Shown: positions 1 through 9,900 of the stretch, in pieces
Numbering within the stretch: position 1 is the stretch's first letter
Layout: every line of letters begins with the position of its first letter
Source: an uncultured Rhodospirillaceae bacterium
GTDB taxonomy: Bacteria; Pseudomonadota; Alphaproteobacteria; Azospirillales; Azospirillaceae
Direction: 5' to 3'
NCBI GenBank assembly: GCA_937927415.1
Contig: CALBDS010000003.1
Location: 124,001 to 188,000 of the forward strand
DNA: 64,000 nucleotides
The notes under the pieces: generated by a model
Database searches by the model: none
What the model saw: the letters and a program-made list of their open reading frames with translations, nothing else
Told to the model about the DNA's origin: nothing
Program-made: the position numbers and the translations under genes

Positions 1-671
1 TGATCATGTTCCCCGACATGGATCTGGGGCTTTCCGGGCTGGCCGCCAACCTCGGCATCTTCTTCAACCAGGGGCAGGTCTGCACCTGCGGTTCCCGCCT
101 CTACATCCATGCCAGCATCTTCGACCGGGTGGTGGCGGAGGTGGCGGGCATCGCCCGGTCCCTGAAAATCGGCGGCGGGCTGATCCCGGAAAACCAGATC
201 AACCCGCTGGTGTCGGCCCAGCAGCAAAAACGGGTTCTGGGCTTCGTCGAGCGCGCCCTGGAAAACGGTGCGGAGGCTCTCAGCGGCGGCACCGCCGGCG
301 ACGGCCCCGGCTTCTTCGTCAAGCCGACCCTGCTGATCGACACCCGCGACGACATGGAAATCGTTCAGGAAGAGGTGTTCGGCCCGGTGGCGGTGGCGAT
401 GCCGTTCACCGATGTGGACGAGGTGATCGCGCGGGCCAACGCCACCCGCTACGGGCTGGGGGCGTCGGTGTGGACCCGCGACCTTGCCACCGCCCACACG
501 GTCGCCGCCCGTGTCAAGGCCGGGACCGTCTGGGTCAACACCCACAACGTCCTCGACCCGTCGATGCCGTTCGGCGGCTACAAGGAATCCGGCATCGGCC
601 GCGAGCATGGCTCCGCCGTGCTCGACCATTACCTGGAAACGAAATCGGTGTGCATCGCCCTGCCCGCCTGA
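1..671 (+). CDS. Aldehyde dehydrogenase, C-terminal part (5' truncated by window edge)
   Basis: NAD(P)-dependent oxidation of an aldehyde to its acid. The reading frame is open from base 3, so the start lies left of the window; about 222 residues remain of a family that usually has about 490. The catalytic cysteine is seen in the GQVCTCGSR motif, and the late family motifs EEVFGPV, FGGYKESGIGRE and the C-terminal oligomerisation strand follow in order. The stop is TGA at 669-671. The aminotransferase gene starts 70 bases on, and a permease and porin follow, so the likely substrate is the aldehyde made by transamination of a diamine or omega-amino acid. Closest by eye to the phenylacetaldehyde/betaine-aldehyde branch; the exact substrate cannot be read from this fragment. 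Confidence 0.93.
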   Translation, partial: IMFPDMDLGLSGLAANLGIFFNQGQVCTCGSRLYIHASIFDRVVAEVAGIARSLKIGGGLIPENQINPLVSAQQQKRVLGFVERALENGAEALSGGTAGDGPGFFVKPTLLIDTRDDMEIVQEEVFGPVAVAMPFTDVDEVIARANATRYGLGASVWTRDLATAHTVAARVKAGTVWVNTHNVLDPSMPFGGYKESGIGREHGSAVLDHYLETKSVCIALPA

Positions 672-741
672 TGCCGCACCCGGCACCGGCAAAACCGACT
701 GTTTCCCCTTTCATTCCCCCCTATCGACAGGAATCGCCGTC

Positions 742-2106
742 ATGGTCGCGAGCAACGCCAATCGCTTGAAGGAATTGAACGGCCGGGTGCAGTGGCACCC
801 GATGACCCACCCCAACAAATCGCTGCACCAGCCCCCCCTTATCATCGTCAAGGGCGACGGCGCCTATGTCGAGGATATCGACGGCAACCGTTACGTCGAT
901 GGTCTGGGCGGCTTGTGGAATGTCAACGTCGGCCACAACCGGGCTGAGGTGAAGCAGGCGATGATCGAGCAGATGGATCGCATCTGCTATTACTCCAGCT
1001 TCGACGGCACCACCACCGCCCCGTCCATCGAACTGGCGGCCCGGGTGCTGGAGATGTCCGCCCAGGAGGACATGGCCAAGGTGCTGTTTTCCAGCGGCGG
1101 ATCGGACGCGGTGGAAACCGCGCTGAAGCTGTCCCGCCAGTACTGGAAGCTGATGGGCCAGCCGGAAAAGACCAAGTTCGTTTCGCTGAAACAGGCGTAC
1201 CACGGGGTGCATCTGGGCGGCACCTCGGTCAACGGCAGCCCGGTGTTCCGCGGCACCTATGCGCCGCTGCTGCCCGGCTGCTTCCAGATCGACACCCCCT
1301 GGCCCTACCGCAACCCGTGGACCGACGACGCCGACGAACTGGGCCGGATCTGCGCCGCCCAGCTTGACCGTCTGCTGGAGTACGAGGGCGGCAACACCGT
1401 CGCCGCCTTCATCGCCGAACCGATCCAGGGGGCCGGCGGGGTGATCGTTCCCCCGGCCAATTTCTGGCCCCTGGTGCGGGAGGTCTGCGACCGTCACAAC
1501 GTGCTGCTGATCGCCGACGAGGTGGTGACCGGCTTCGGCCGTTCGGGCGCGATGTTCGGCGCCCGCGGCTGGGGCGTGAAGCCCGATATCATGTGTCTGG
1601 CCAAGGGCATCACCGCCGGTTACGCAGCATTGGGCGCCACCGTGGTCAACCGGCGCGTCGCGTCCGCCTGGGACGCTGACAACAGCCCCGCCGGCCTGAT
1701 CATGCACGGCTACACCTACACCGGCCATCCGGTGGCGTGCGCGGCGGCCCTGGCCTGCCTGGAAATCGTCGAAAAGGAGGATCTGCCGGCCAACGCCGCA
1801 CGACAGGGGGCGCACCTGCTGGCCGGGCTGAAGCCGCTGGAGGAAACCACCCGTTCGGTGGGCGAGGTCCGCGGCAAGGGGCTGATGCTCGCCATCGATC
1901 TGGTGGCCGACCGCAAGACCCGCCAGCCCATCGACCCGGCCAGCGGCTTTGCCGAGAAAATCGCCGAACAGGCCCGGCGTTTCGGCGCTATCGTCCGCCC
2001 GGTGGGCACCAAGCTCATCCTGTCCCCGGTTCTGGTCATCACACAGGAAGAGGTCGATCAGCTTGTCAACGCACTGACCAAGGCGTTCGAGGTCTGCGAC
2101 GCTTAA
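742..2106 (+). CDS. Class III PLP aminotransferase (omega-amino acid:pyruvate type)
   Basis: A 454-residue pyridoxal-phosphate enzyme that moves an amino group from a terminal amine or omega-amino acid to pyruvate or a similar acceptor. Seen: the SSGGSDAVETALKL phosphate-binding loop, the IADEVVTGFGRSG motif with the PLP-ring aspartate, and the LAKGITAGY motif carrying the Schiff-base lysine. The ATG at 742 is chosen because ACAGGAA lies about ten bases upstream and the protein begins with the family-typical WHPMTHP region; the open frame extends further up but only over the preceding gene. Lies between an aldehyde dehydrogenase and an APC permease, as in polyamine, taurine or beta-alanine catabolic operons. 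The substrate is inferred only at that level. Confidence 0.93.
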   Translation: MVASNANRLKELNGRVQWHPMTHPNKSLHQPPLIIVKGDGAYVEDIDGNRYVDGLGGLWNVNVGHNRAEVKQAMIEQMDRICYYSSFDGTTTAPSIELAARVLEMSAQEDMAKVLFSSGGSDAVETALKLSRQYWKLMGQPEKTKFVSLKQAYHGVHLGGTSVNGSPVFRGTYAPLLPGCFQIDTPWPYRNPWTDDADELGRICAAQLDRLLEYEGGNTVAAFIAEPIQGAGGVIVPPANFWPLVREVCDRHNVLLIADEVVTGFGRSGAMFGARGWGVKPDIMCLAKGITAGYAALGATVVNRRVASAWDADNSPAGLIMHGYTYTGHPVACAAALACLEIVEKEDLPANAARQGAHLLAGLKPLEETTRSVGEVRGKGLMLAIDLVADRKTRQPIDPASGFAEKIAEQARRFGAIVRPVGTKLILSPVLVITQEEVDQLVNALTKAFEVCDA

Positions 2107-2159
2107 GCACGCCCAAAAGAGATAAGCTCACCTCAACGATTTCGGGAACGGGAGTTGTC

Positions 2160-3602
2160 ATGGAACATGGAGGACATCACGCGGGTGCTTCGACCCGGCT
2201 GGCAAAGAATTCGATCGGTCTGGCCGAAATCGTCTTCTTTGTCGTCGCCGCCGCGGCACCGCTGACGGCCGTGGTCGGGGCCTCGCCCCCCGCCTTCGCC
2301 TTCGGGAACGGGGCCGGGGTGCCGGGCGCCTTTCTGCTGGCCGGTCTGCTCTATGTCGTCTTCGCCGTCGGCTTCACCGCCATGAGCCACCACGTCGGCG
2401 GCACCGGGGCTTTCTACACCTATATCTCCAACGGCATCGGCAAGGAGGTGGGCGTGGGCGGCGCGATGATCGCGCTGGTCACCTACAGCGCGGTGCAGAT
2501 CGCCGTTTATTCGCTGTTCGGCGTGTTCACCGCCGCCGCCTTTGAAAGCTACGGCCTGACGGTGCCGTGGTGGGCGTGTTCTTATGCCGCCCTGGGTCTG
2601 GTGCTGATCTGCGGGCAACGGAACATCGCCTTTTCCGGCGCCATTCTCGGCGTCTGCATGGTCGCCGAAGTCGCCATCCTGTTCCTGCTGGACGTCGCCA
2701 TCCTGTACCGCGGCGGCTTTCCGGAGGGGCTGTCCTTCTCCTCCTTCGCGCCGGCCGATGTGTTCGTCCCCGGCCTGGGGGCGGCACTGGTGTTCGTCGT
2801 CGGCTCCTTCATCGGGTTCGAAGCCACGGCGATTTTCGGGGAGGAAGCGGTCGATCCCAAAAAGACGATTTCCCGCGCCACCTATGTAGCCGTGATTTCG
2901 ATCACCGTCTTCTATGCCTTCTCCACCTGGGCCATCGTCCAGTACTACGGCCCGTCCAAGGTGCAGGAGATCGCCAACGCCGGGCTGGACAGCTTCTTCT
3001 TCCGGGCATCGGATGCGGTGCTGGGCGCATGGTCGGGAAAGGCCATGAACCTGCTGCTGATCACCAGCCTGTTCGCCTGCGTTCTGTCGCTGCACAACAC
3101 CATCAACCGCTATTTCTTCGCCCTTGGCCGCGAAGGTCTGGCCATGAAGATGCTGGGCAGGGTGCATGACCGCCACGGCTCCCCTTATGTCGCCGGGCTG
3201 TTTCAAAGTCTGGTGGCAGCCGTGATCCTGGCCCTGTTCATCGGCTCCGGCGCCGATCCCTACACGGTGATCTTTTCCTGGATGTCGGCGCTGACCGTGA
3301 TCGGCATCCTGTCGGTGCAGGCGCTGGTTTCCGTCGCCATCATCCATTATTTCCGCAAGAACGATCACGGTCACACCGTCTGGACCACCACCGTGGCACC
3401 GCTGGCCGCCTTCTTCGGCCTGCTGGCCATGCTGGGGCTGGTGATTTCCAACCTGCCGCTGCTGGCCGGCAGCGAAAGCTGGATCGTCGCCTCCTTCCCC
3501 TATGACATCCTGGTGGTCGGCCTGCTGGGCATGGCGTTCGCCAGCCGCATCCGCACCCAGCGCCCGGACGTGTACGCCAGACTCGGAAAAGCCTTCGAGT
3601 AA
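2160..3602 (+). CDS. APC-family amino acid/amine permease
   Basis: A 480-residue inner-membrane transporter with about twelve hydrophobic segments. The N-terminus carries the APC-family signature (SIGLAEIVFFVVAAAAPLTAV, then GAFYTYIS), and a conserved SFIGFEATAIFGEE segment lies in TM6 region, where family members bind substrate. The ATG at 2160 has GGAG five bases upstream (2151-2154). It starts 53 bases after the aminotransferase stop and is probably co-transcribed with it. From the context it imports the amine or amino acid that the two enzymes before it degrade. Nothing in the sequence fixes which one. Confidence 0.92.
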   Translation: MEHGGHHAGASTRLAKNSIGLAEIVFFVVAAAAPLTAVVGASPPAFAFGNGAGVPGAFLLAGLLYVVFAVGFTAMSHHVGGTGAFYTYISNGIGKEVGVGGAMIALVTYSAVQIAVYSLFGVFTAAAFESYGLTVPWWACSYAALGLVLICGQRNIAFSGAILGVCMVAEVAILFLLDVAILYRGGFPEGLSFSSFAPADVFVPGLGAALVFVVGSFIGFEATAIFGEEAVDPKKTISRATYVAVISITVFYAFSTWAIVQYYGPSKVQEIANAGLDSFFFRASDAVLGAWSGKAMNLLLITSLFACVLSLHNTINRYFFALGREGLAMKMLGRVHDRHGSPYVAGLFQSLVAAVILALFIGSGADPYTVIFSWMSALTVIGILSVQALVSVAIIHYFRKNDHGHTVWTTTVAPLAAFFGLLAMLGLVISNLPLLAGSESWIVASFPYDILVVGLLGMAFASRIRTQRPDVYARLGKAFE

Positions 3603-3675
3603 CGGGGCCGGCAGCCCCGCGGCGCCCCGCCGCGCACAAAGCCCAAAACATTCAAAACATCAGGAGAGACCTTCC

Positions 3676-5058
3676 ATGTGCAACGCGCATCGCGTCGCGC
3701 CACGGCCCGCCGCACGCCTGCTCCCGGCGCTGCTGCTGGGCGGAACGGCCCTGCTCGCCCTGCCCGGCGGCGCCCACGCCGACACCACCGTCATCGACAA
3801 GGGCGGCGTGACGGTGGATGTCGGGCTGACCGCGGGCGCCGGCCTCTTCCATGTCGGCAATGCCAACCTCGGGGCCGGGGTTCCCAAGGCGGACGGGGAA
3901 ACCGACCGGAACCGGGGCTGGAGCGAAGGCTTCCTCGCCCCCAACGCCAAGGTCACCCTGTCAACCGACCATGCCGGGGCCTTCTACACCGGCGTGCGGG
4001 TGCTGGGGGCCGGCACGGCCGGCGACGGCGATGCCGGCGGTGTCGTCCAGGGGCGCATGGGACGGTTCGACGTCGATCATCTTTACGCCGGCTGGCGTTC
4101 GGGTGCGCTCTTCTCCGGCCTGGGGGACGATGCCATCGACATCACGGCGGGGCGGCAGCCGTTCAACATCGGCGACGGCTTCCTCATCAACGACGGCAAC
4201 GCCGACGGACGACGCGACGGGGCCTATTGGCTGGCCCCGCGCACCGGCTGGGGGCCGTCCACCGTGGTGGCGAAGGTCGATATCAAGCCGTTCCACGCCG
4301 ATCTGTTCCGGCTGAAGAGCGACAGGGACAGCGGGTCGGATGTCATCCACGGCGCCAATGTGGAATGGCGCACCGGACCGGACGGCAAGAGCGCCATCGG
4401 CGGCGCCGTCATGCGGATCGCGGACTCCAGCCTGCCGACCCGCGACGGCATGCGCGTTTTCGACCTGCGCGCCCAGGGGGCTTTCGTTCCCGGTGTGCCG
4501 GACCTGTTCCTGTCGGCCGAATATGTGCGGGAACGGAACAGCCGGACCGGGGCGGAGGTCGATGCCCACGCCTGGTACGGCGAGGCCGGCTATACCCTGT
4601 CACGCGTCGGCTGGACCCCGAAACTGACCTACCGCTACAGCCATTTCAGCGGCGACAAGGCATCGAGCGGCACCAGCGAAGCCTTCGACCCGCTGCACTA
4701 CGGCGGCGGTGTCCGCGGCTGGGGCACATGGTTCCAGGGCGAGGTCGCCGGGCAGTATTTCTTCCCGGTGATGAACACGAACGTCAACGTCCAGTCGCTG
4801 CAAGCCTCGATCCAGCCCCTGGAAACGGTCACCGTGTCGGCGCTCTATTACCACTTCACCTTCGACCGCAAGCCGGAGGGGATCACGTCTGATCATGTGG
4901 GGAACGAAATCAACCTCGTCGTCGATTGGATGGCGACCGAGAACCTGACGCTGAGCGGTGTTGCCGGCCGGTTCGATGCCGGGTCCGGCGGCAAGCAATT
5001 GCTGGGCGGCGACACGAACACCACCGTGTTCGAACTCATCGCCATGGCGAAGTTTTAG
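3676..5058 (+). CDS. Outer-membrane porin, beta-barrel (alginate-export/OprD-like)
   Basis: 460 residues with a clear Sec signal peptide (hydrophobic LLPALLLGGTALLAL, then a cleavage site after AHA near residue 35). The mature part is a run of amphipathic beta-strands with many short Gly/Asp turns and ends in KF, a usual final-strand signature for outer-membrane insertion. It resembles the porin families annotated as alginate-export or substrate-specific porins. AGGAGAG lies seven bases before the ATG at 3676. As the last gene of the amine-catabolic group it probably lets the substrate cross the outer membrane. Its TAG stop (5056-5058) interlocks with the TAA stop of the convergent transporter gene, so there is no room for an intergenic terminator. 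Confidence 0.85.
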   Translation: MCNAHRVAPRPAARLLPALLLGGTALLALPGGAHADTTVIDKGGVTVDVGLTAGAGLFHVGNANLGAGVPKADGETDRNRGWSEGFLAPNAKVTLSTDHAGAFYTGVRVLGAGTAGDGDAGGVVQGRMGRFDVDHLYAGWRSGALFSGLGDDAIDITAGRQPFNIGDGFLINDGNADGRRDGAYWLAPRTGWGPSTVVAKVDIKPFHADLFRLKSDRDSGSDVIHGANVEWRTGPDGKSAIGGAVMRIADSSLPTRDGMRVFDLRAQGAFVPGVPDLFLSAEYVRERNSRTGAEVDAHAWYGEAGYTLSRVGWTPKLTYRYSHFSGDKASSGTSEAFDPLHYGGGVRGWGTWFQGEVAGQYFFPVMNTNVNVQSLQASIQPLETVTVSALYYHFTFDRKPEGITSDHVGNEINLVVDWMATENLTLSGVAGRFDAGSGGKQLLGGDTNTTVFELIAMAKF

Positions 5059-6935
5059 AACGACACCAGGATCCTGGCCTGGGCGGTCAGGGTTCCGTGG
5101 CTGGTTTCCGGCCCGTCGGTGAGCGCCACGCCGACGTTCACACCGGCCTGCAGCGTCTGCCCCAGCGTGTAGTCGAGGCCGGTGCCCAGCCCCACCAGCG
5201 TGGTGTCGGCCCGCTCGCCGATCCCCTGCAAAACGCCGAAGTTGTAGTTGTGGCCGTGGCTGACGTCGAGAAACACGAAAGGAGAAACGGCGTCCTCCAC
5301 CGCGCCGGTCCCGGCGCTCCCCAGACGGCCCAGCGCGGCGAACGACGGCAACCGGATTTCGTTGCGCAACACGAAACCGGCATCGACGCTGCCGTCGTTC
5401 AACGTATAGCCGCGGGTGGCGTAAAGCCCGCCGATGGCGAGCTGTTCGGTTTCCGGCAGCGCCTTTCCCGCCATCTGGCCGGTGAAGTCGGCGTTCCATG
5501 AGGCACCACCCAGCCACCCGGCGCCGGCAAGCGGGGTCGTGCGGCTGACCACCCCATAGAGATAGGCGTAATCGGCACCATCGACGCGGCCGTTGGAAAA
5601 GCTGTTCCACGCGGCACGGCTGTTGCCGGGAACCACGCCGGCCCGGTTGACCACGGCGCGCAGGTCGATGGCGGTGGAGCCGCCGCCGGTCTGAAGCCAG
5701 GAGCCGCCCCAGCCGACGGTCAGGTCAAACACCCCGGCGGACCCGCTGGCCAGTTCGGTTCCCAGGCTCAGCGCCTTGCGCGACAGCCACTTCGGCGTCA
5801 CGCCGCCGTAAAGGTCACCCCACCCGGCAAGGCCCCCGGCGATGTTCGACAGCGCCGAGCGGTAGAGAACCGGCAGCTCAATCGTGGTGTTGCGGATGGT
5901 CAGAAGGCCGCCAAGGCTGTCCTGAGACGTGGCGACGAAATTCGGGGTCAGGCTCAGCGCCTGCCGTGCGACTGTGGGGATGATGATGCGCCCGGCATGG
6001 CTGGCATAGGACGGACGGTTGCGCCCCGACAGCGCCAGGGAACCGGGATCGGACACCACGTCGTGGCTGCCGGTCAACTGGTACGACAGGGTAAGGTCGT
6101 GAAGCGCCTCGATCCCGGCGGCAAAACCGATGAAGGCGCGGTCCAGGCTCCGGTTGTGCAGGGTGCCGGTGTTGGATACCCCGGCAAAGACCTGCCATGG
6201 CCGGCGGCGGCTGACTTCCAGCGTCAGGTCGCTGAAGCCGGGATCGGATCCCGGTTCGAACACCCCATTGAGTTGCCGGTAGGGGAAGCGGTTCAGCCAG
6301 TCGAGATCCTCGGAAATACGGTCGGCGTCGATCAGCGCACCGGCAGGTGCCCGCACGGTGGCGGCGAAATCCGGGCCGGCGGCGGTGCCGTCCGTCGCCT
6401 TCACCTGGACCTTGCCGGTCCGGAAGGGCACGACGCGCAGATGCAGCACGCCCCGGGTGATCTCCTGGGGCGGGGCGGTGACCGAGACGAACGGCCATCC
6501 GGCCTCGCGGTAGGCCTTGGCGACGGCGGCCTGGACATCCGCCAGCCGCTTGCGTGAAAGCGGTTGGTCGAGGAAGGGGCCGAGCACATCGGCGAATTGC
6601 TGCCGGTCGAGGCCCTCCGCTCCGGAAACGGTGATGCCGACCGGCGGGGCGGGCAAGACCGGATCGTTCAGCCCGATCAGGCGGATGCCCACCAGATCGA
6701 CGCCGAGCGGGGTGTCGTCGGCGTCATTGGCCGGACTGGCGTCGGTGCGCAGCCCGCCACCGCTGCCGGCGGCGGCGGGCGGCAGGTTGCGCTCCACCGT
6801 CACCGGGGTCTGGGCCGACGCCGGACCCGTCAACGGCTCCAGCAGGCCGATCAGCACCGCCGGGGCGGCAAGCCAGGGTGACAGGCCGCGCGGCCGGGAG
6901 TGGCGGGGAGAAATGGTGGACGATGCGATGGTCAT
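5055..6935 (-). CDS. Two-partner secretion transporter, ShlB/FhaC type (TpsB)
   Basis: A 626-residue outer-membrane Omp85-superfamily protein that secretes the large adhesin encoded just upstream. Seen in order: a signal peptide ending at ASAQ (about residue 43), a linker, POTRA-like domains (GITVSGAEGLDRQQFADVLGPFL, then LSRKRLADVQAAVAKAYREAGWPFV), and a 16-strand-like barrel with the YATRGY element equivalent to the family's VRGY loop motif, ending in a terminal phenylalanine. The ATG at 6935 is chosen over an upstream extension because the signal peptide begins there, GGAACGG precedes it and the adhesin gene stops only 19 bases earlier. The TAA stop overlaps the convergent porin gene by four bases. 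Confidence 0.93.
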   Translation of the reverse strand: MTIASSTISPRHSRPRGLSPWLAAPAVLIGLLEPLTGPASAQTPVTVERNLPPAAAGSGGGLRTDASPANDADDTPLGVDLVGIRLIGLNDPVLPAPPVGITVSGAEGLDRQQFADVLGPFLDQPLSRKRLADVQAAVAKAYREAGWPFVSVTAPPQEITRGVLHLRVVPFRTGKVQVKATDGTAAGPDFAATVRAPAGALIDADRISEDLDWLNRFPYRQLNGVFEPGSDPGFSDLTLEVSRRRPWQVFAGVSNTGTLHNRSLDRAFIGFAAGIEALHDLTLSYQLTGSHDVVSDPGSLALSGRNRPSYASHAGRIIIPTVARQALSLTPNFVATSQDSLGGLLTIRNTTIELPVLYRSALSNIAGGLAGWGDLYGGVTPKWLSRKALSLGTELASGSAGVFDLTVGWGGSWLQTGGGSTAIDLRAVVNRAGVVPGNSRAAWNSFSNGRVDGADYAYLYGVVSRTTPLAGAGWLGGASWNADFTGQMAGKALPETEQLAIGGLYATRGYTLNDGSVDAGFVLRNEIRLPSFAALGRLGSAGTGAVEDAVSPFVFLDVSHGHNYNFGVLQGIGERADTTLVGLGTGLDYTLGQTLQAGVNVGVALTDGPETSHGTLTAQARILVSF

Positions 6936-6954
6936 GGCCGATCCGTTCCGTTCG

Positions 6955-9900
6955 TCAGCGCATGGAGAAGCGGAGGAATTGGCCGACACGCGTGTTCTCC
7001 GGATGCGGTGTGGTCGTGCATGCGCCGTTGGTCGCCGCACCGCCGGTACAGGCGGCAGCGGTGCCGGTGGTTTCTCCGGGGCCGGAACCTCCGGTGGATG
7101 CGTCGGGTGCCCCCGCGACAGCGTTTGCGTTTGCACCGCTGAAAGCCGCCGAAGAGGAGGAGGGCGAGGCGGGCATAGAGGTGTCGCGGTTCTGGACGAG
7201 CGGGGTCACATCCGAAGCGGTGACCACCACCAGATTCCGGGGCAGAACCACGCTGGTGAGAACCTGCACCACCTCGGCCATCCGCGCCGGTGCCGCTGTG
7301 CCTCCGCTTTCCCCAGCCGGCGTCACCGTCAGCACCGCCGGTTTGAAGGTAAGGCTGTAGTTGGGGGAGGCCGCCAGGGTCCCTTGGGTGATGGCGTAGA
7401 CCCCCACCGGGGCGGCGTTGGTGGCGGTGGTGACCAGAGCGCCGGTAAACGTATCGCCGTTGACCAGCCCCTGCCCGCCGACGCTGTAGGTCAGGGCCGG
7501 GTTCGCGGTACCGGCGAGGCGGCTGAGGGCATCCGCCGTCACCACGATCGGACGGGCGCTTACCGTCAGCGTGCCATCGGCGTAGCGGATGGCGTAATTC
7601 GACAGGCCCACCCCTTGAGCGTTCGCGGCGACGATGCCGTAGCTCCCGATAGCGGCGGTGACTGCCGACCCGGCGCTGGACAGGCTGACCGCGGTTACGC
7701 CGTCGCCGTTCTTCAGCCCCGTGGCCGTGTAGCCGCTCAGGCTCGCCGTATCGCCGTAGGTCTTGGTCACGTCGCCGGCGGTGATGGTCAGTGCTGCCGG
7801 GTTCACCATCAGCGTGCCGCCGGAATAGCCCACCCTGTAGTTGGACAGCCCGCTGCCCTGGAGCGCCGTCGCCGTGATGCCATAGCGGCCGATCCCGGCG
7901 GTGGCAGCCGCGCCGATGCTGGACAGGGAGACCCCGGTCACGCTGTCGCTGTTCTTCAGGCCCATGACCGTGTAGCCGCTCAGGCTCGCCGTGTCGCCGT
8001 AGGTCTTGGTCGCATCGTCGGCGGCGATCATCAGCGCCGCCGGGTTTACCGTCAGCGTGCCGCCGGTGTAGCTCACCGTGTAATTGGACAGCCCCGTGCC
8101 CTGGGCCGACGACGCATCGATGCTGTAGCTGCCGACCCCGGCGGTCGCCGCCGTCCCGCCACTGGACAGGGAAACCCCGGTCACGCTGTCACTGTTCTTC
8201 AGCCCTGTGACCGTGTAGCCGCTCAGGCTCGCCGTATCGCCATAGATCTTGGCGGCGTTGCCGGCGGTGACGGTCAATGCTGCCGGGTTCACCGTCAGCG
8301 TCCCGCCGGTGTAGCTCACCGTGTAGTTGGACAGCCCCGTGCCCTGGGCCGACGACGCATCGATGCTGTAGCTGCCGACCCCGGCGGTCGCCACCGCCCC
8401 GCTGCTGGACAGAGAAACCCCAGTCACGCTGTCGCTGTTCTTCAGCCCCGTGACCGTGTAGCCGGTCAGGCTCGCCGTGTCGCCGTAGGTCTTGGCCGCG
8501 TTGTCGGCGGTGACCGTCAGCGCGGCGGGATTCACCGTCAGCGTGCCGTCGGTGTAGCTCACCGTGTAGTTGGACAGCCCCGTGCCTTGTGCGCTGGAAC
8601 CGCTGATGCTGTAGCTGCCGACCCCGGCGGTGGCTGCTGACCCGGTGCTGGCAAGGGTCACCCCAGTCACGCTGTCGCTGTTCTTCAGGCCCGTGACCGT
8701 GTAGCCGGTCAGGCTCGCCGTGTCGCCGTAGGTCTTGGTCACGTCGTCGGCGGTGACGGTCAGTGCTGCCGGGTTCACCGTCAGCGTGCCGCCGGTGTAG
8801 CTCACCGTGTAATTGGACAGCCCCGTGCCCTGGGCCGACGACGCCGTAATGGTGTAGCTGCCGACCCCGTCGGCCGCCGCCGTGCCGCCGGTGCTGGCAA
8901 GGGTCACCCCAGTCACGCTGTCGCTGTTCTTCAGCCCCGTGACCGTGTAGCCGGTCAGGCTCGCCGTGTCGCCGTAGGTCTTGGCCGCGTTGTCGGCGGT
9001 GATGGTCAGTGCCGCCGGGTTCACCGTCAACGTCCCGCCGGTGTAGCTCACCGTGTAGTTGGACAGCCCCGTGCCCTGGGCCGACGACGCCGTAATGGTG
9101 TAGCTGCCGACCCCGGCGGTGGCAGCCGACCCGGTGCTGGACAGGGAGACCCCGGTCACGCTGTCGCTGTTCTTCAGGCCCGTGACCGTGTAGCCGCTCA
9201 AGGTTGCCGTATCACCGTAGGTCTTGGTGGCATCGTCGGCGGTGATCGTCAGCGCCGCCGGGGTGACGGTCAGCGCGGCGTTGCCATAGTAGAACACGCG
9301 ATAGTCCGTGCCCTTGGCGCTGGTGACCGTCGCGTTGGACGCGGGCAGGCTGGCGGTGGTCGGGGTCGCCGAAACGGCGGCCGTCGGATCGGTGGCGATC
9401 GTGGCGCCGGTCAGGGTCAGGCTGTCGCCGGCCTTGCTGAAGATATAGGTGCTGAGGCTGCTCTGCGTGCCAATGGCCGTCACCGTACCCGAACCGCTGC
9501 CATAGACCGTATCGGCCGACACGGCCTTGACCCAGGTCACCGGCGTCATGGTGTAGAGAACGGGATAATAGCCGCTGCTGGGCGGCACCCAAACGCTGTC
9601 GAAATCCCAGCCGGAGGCCCCCGTCATGAACGACGCCGTGTCCTGGAACTGCGCCGTCGTCAGGCCGGTCAGTCCCGTCACCGTGGATGCGGAACCGGCG
9701 TGTTCGGTCGTCCCGGCGACGGTGGTGTCGAAATAGGAGGATGTGATCGTGCCGCCGATATTGAAGCCAAAAAATCCGCCGACCGTCGAGGATCCCGACA
9801 CGGCTTTCACCGCATAGGATTGGCTGATATTGCCGTTGTTCATCCCGACAAAGCCGCCGACCGAAATGTTGCCGGATACCGCACCCCCGGTTGCGTAGGA

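Noticed and set aside
3603..3660. GC-rich inverted repeats after the permease gene as a terminator
   Set aside because: Short, imperfect and without T tract; the porin follows in the same direction at 73 bases with its own ribosome site, so read-through is likely.
7555..9255. Regular repeats as a CRISPR array
   Set aside because: Units of 243 bases are fully coding and have no unique spacers; they are MBG protein repeats.
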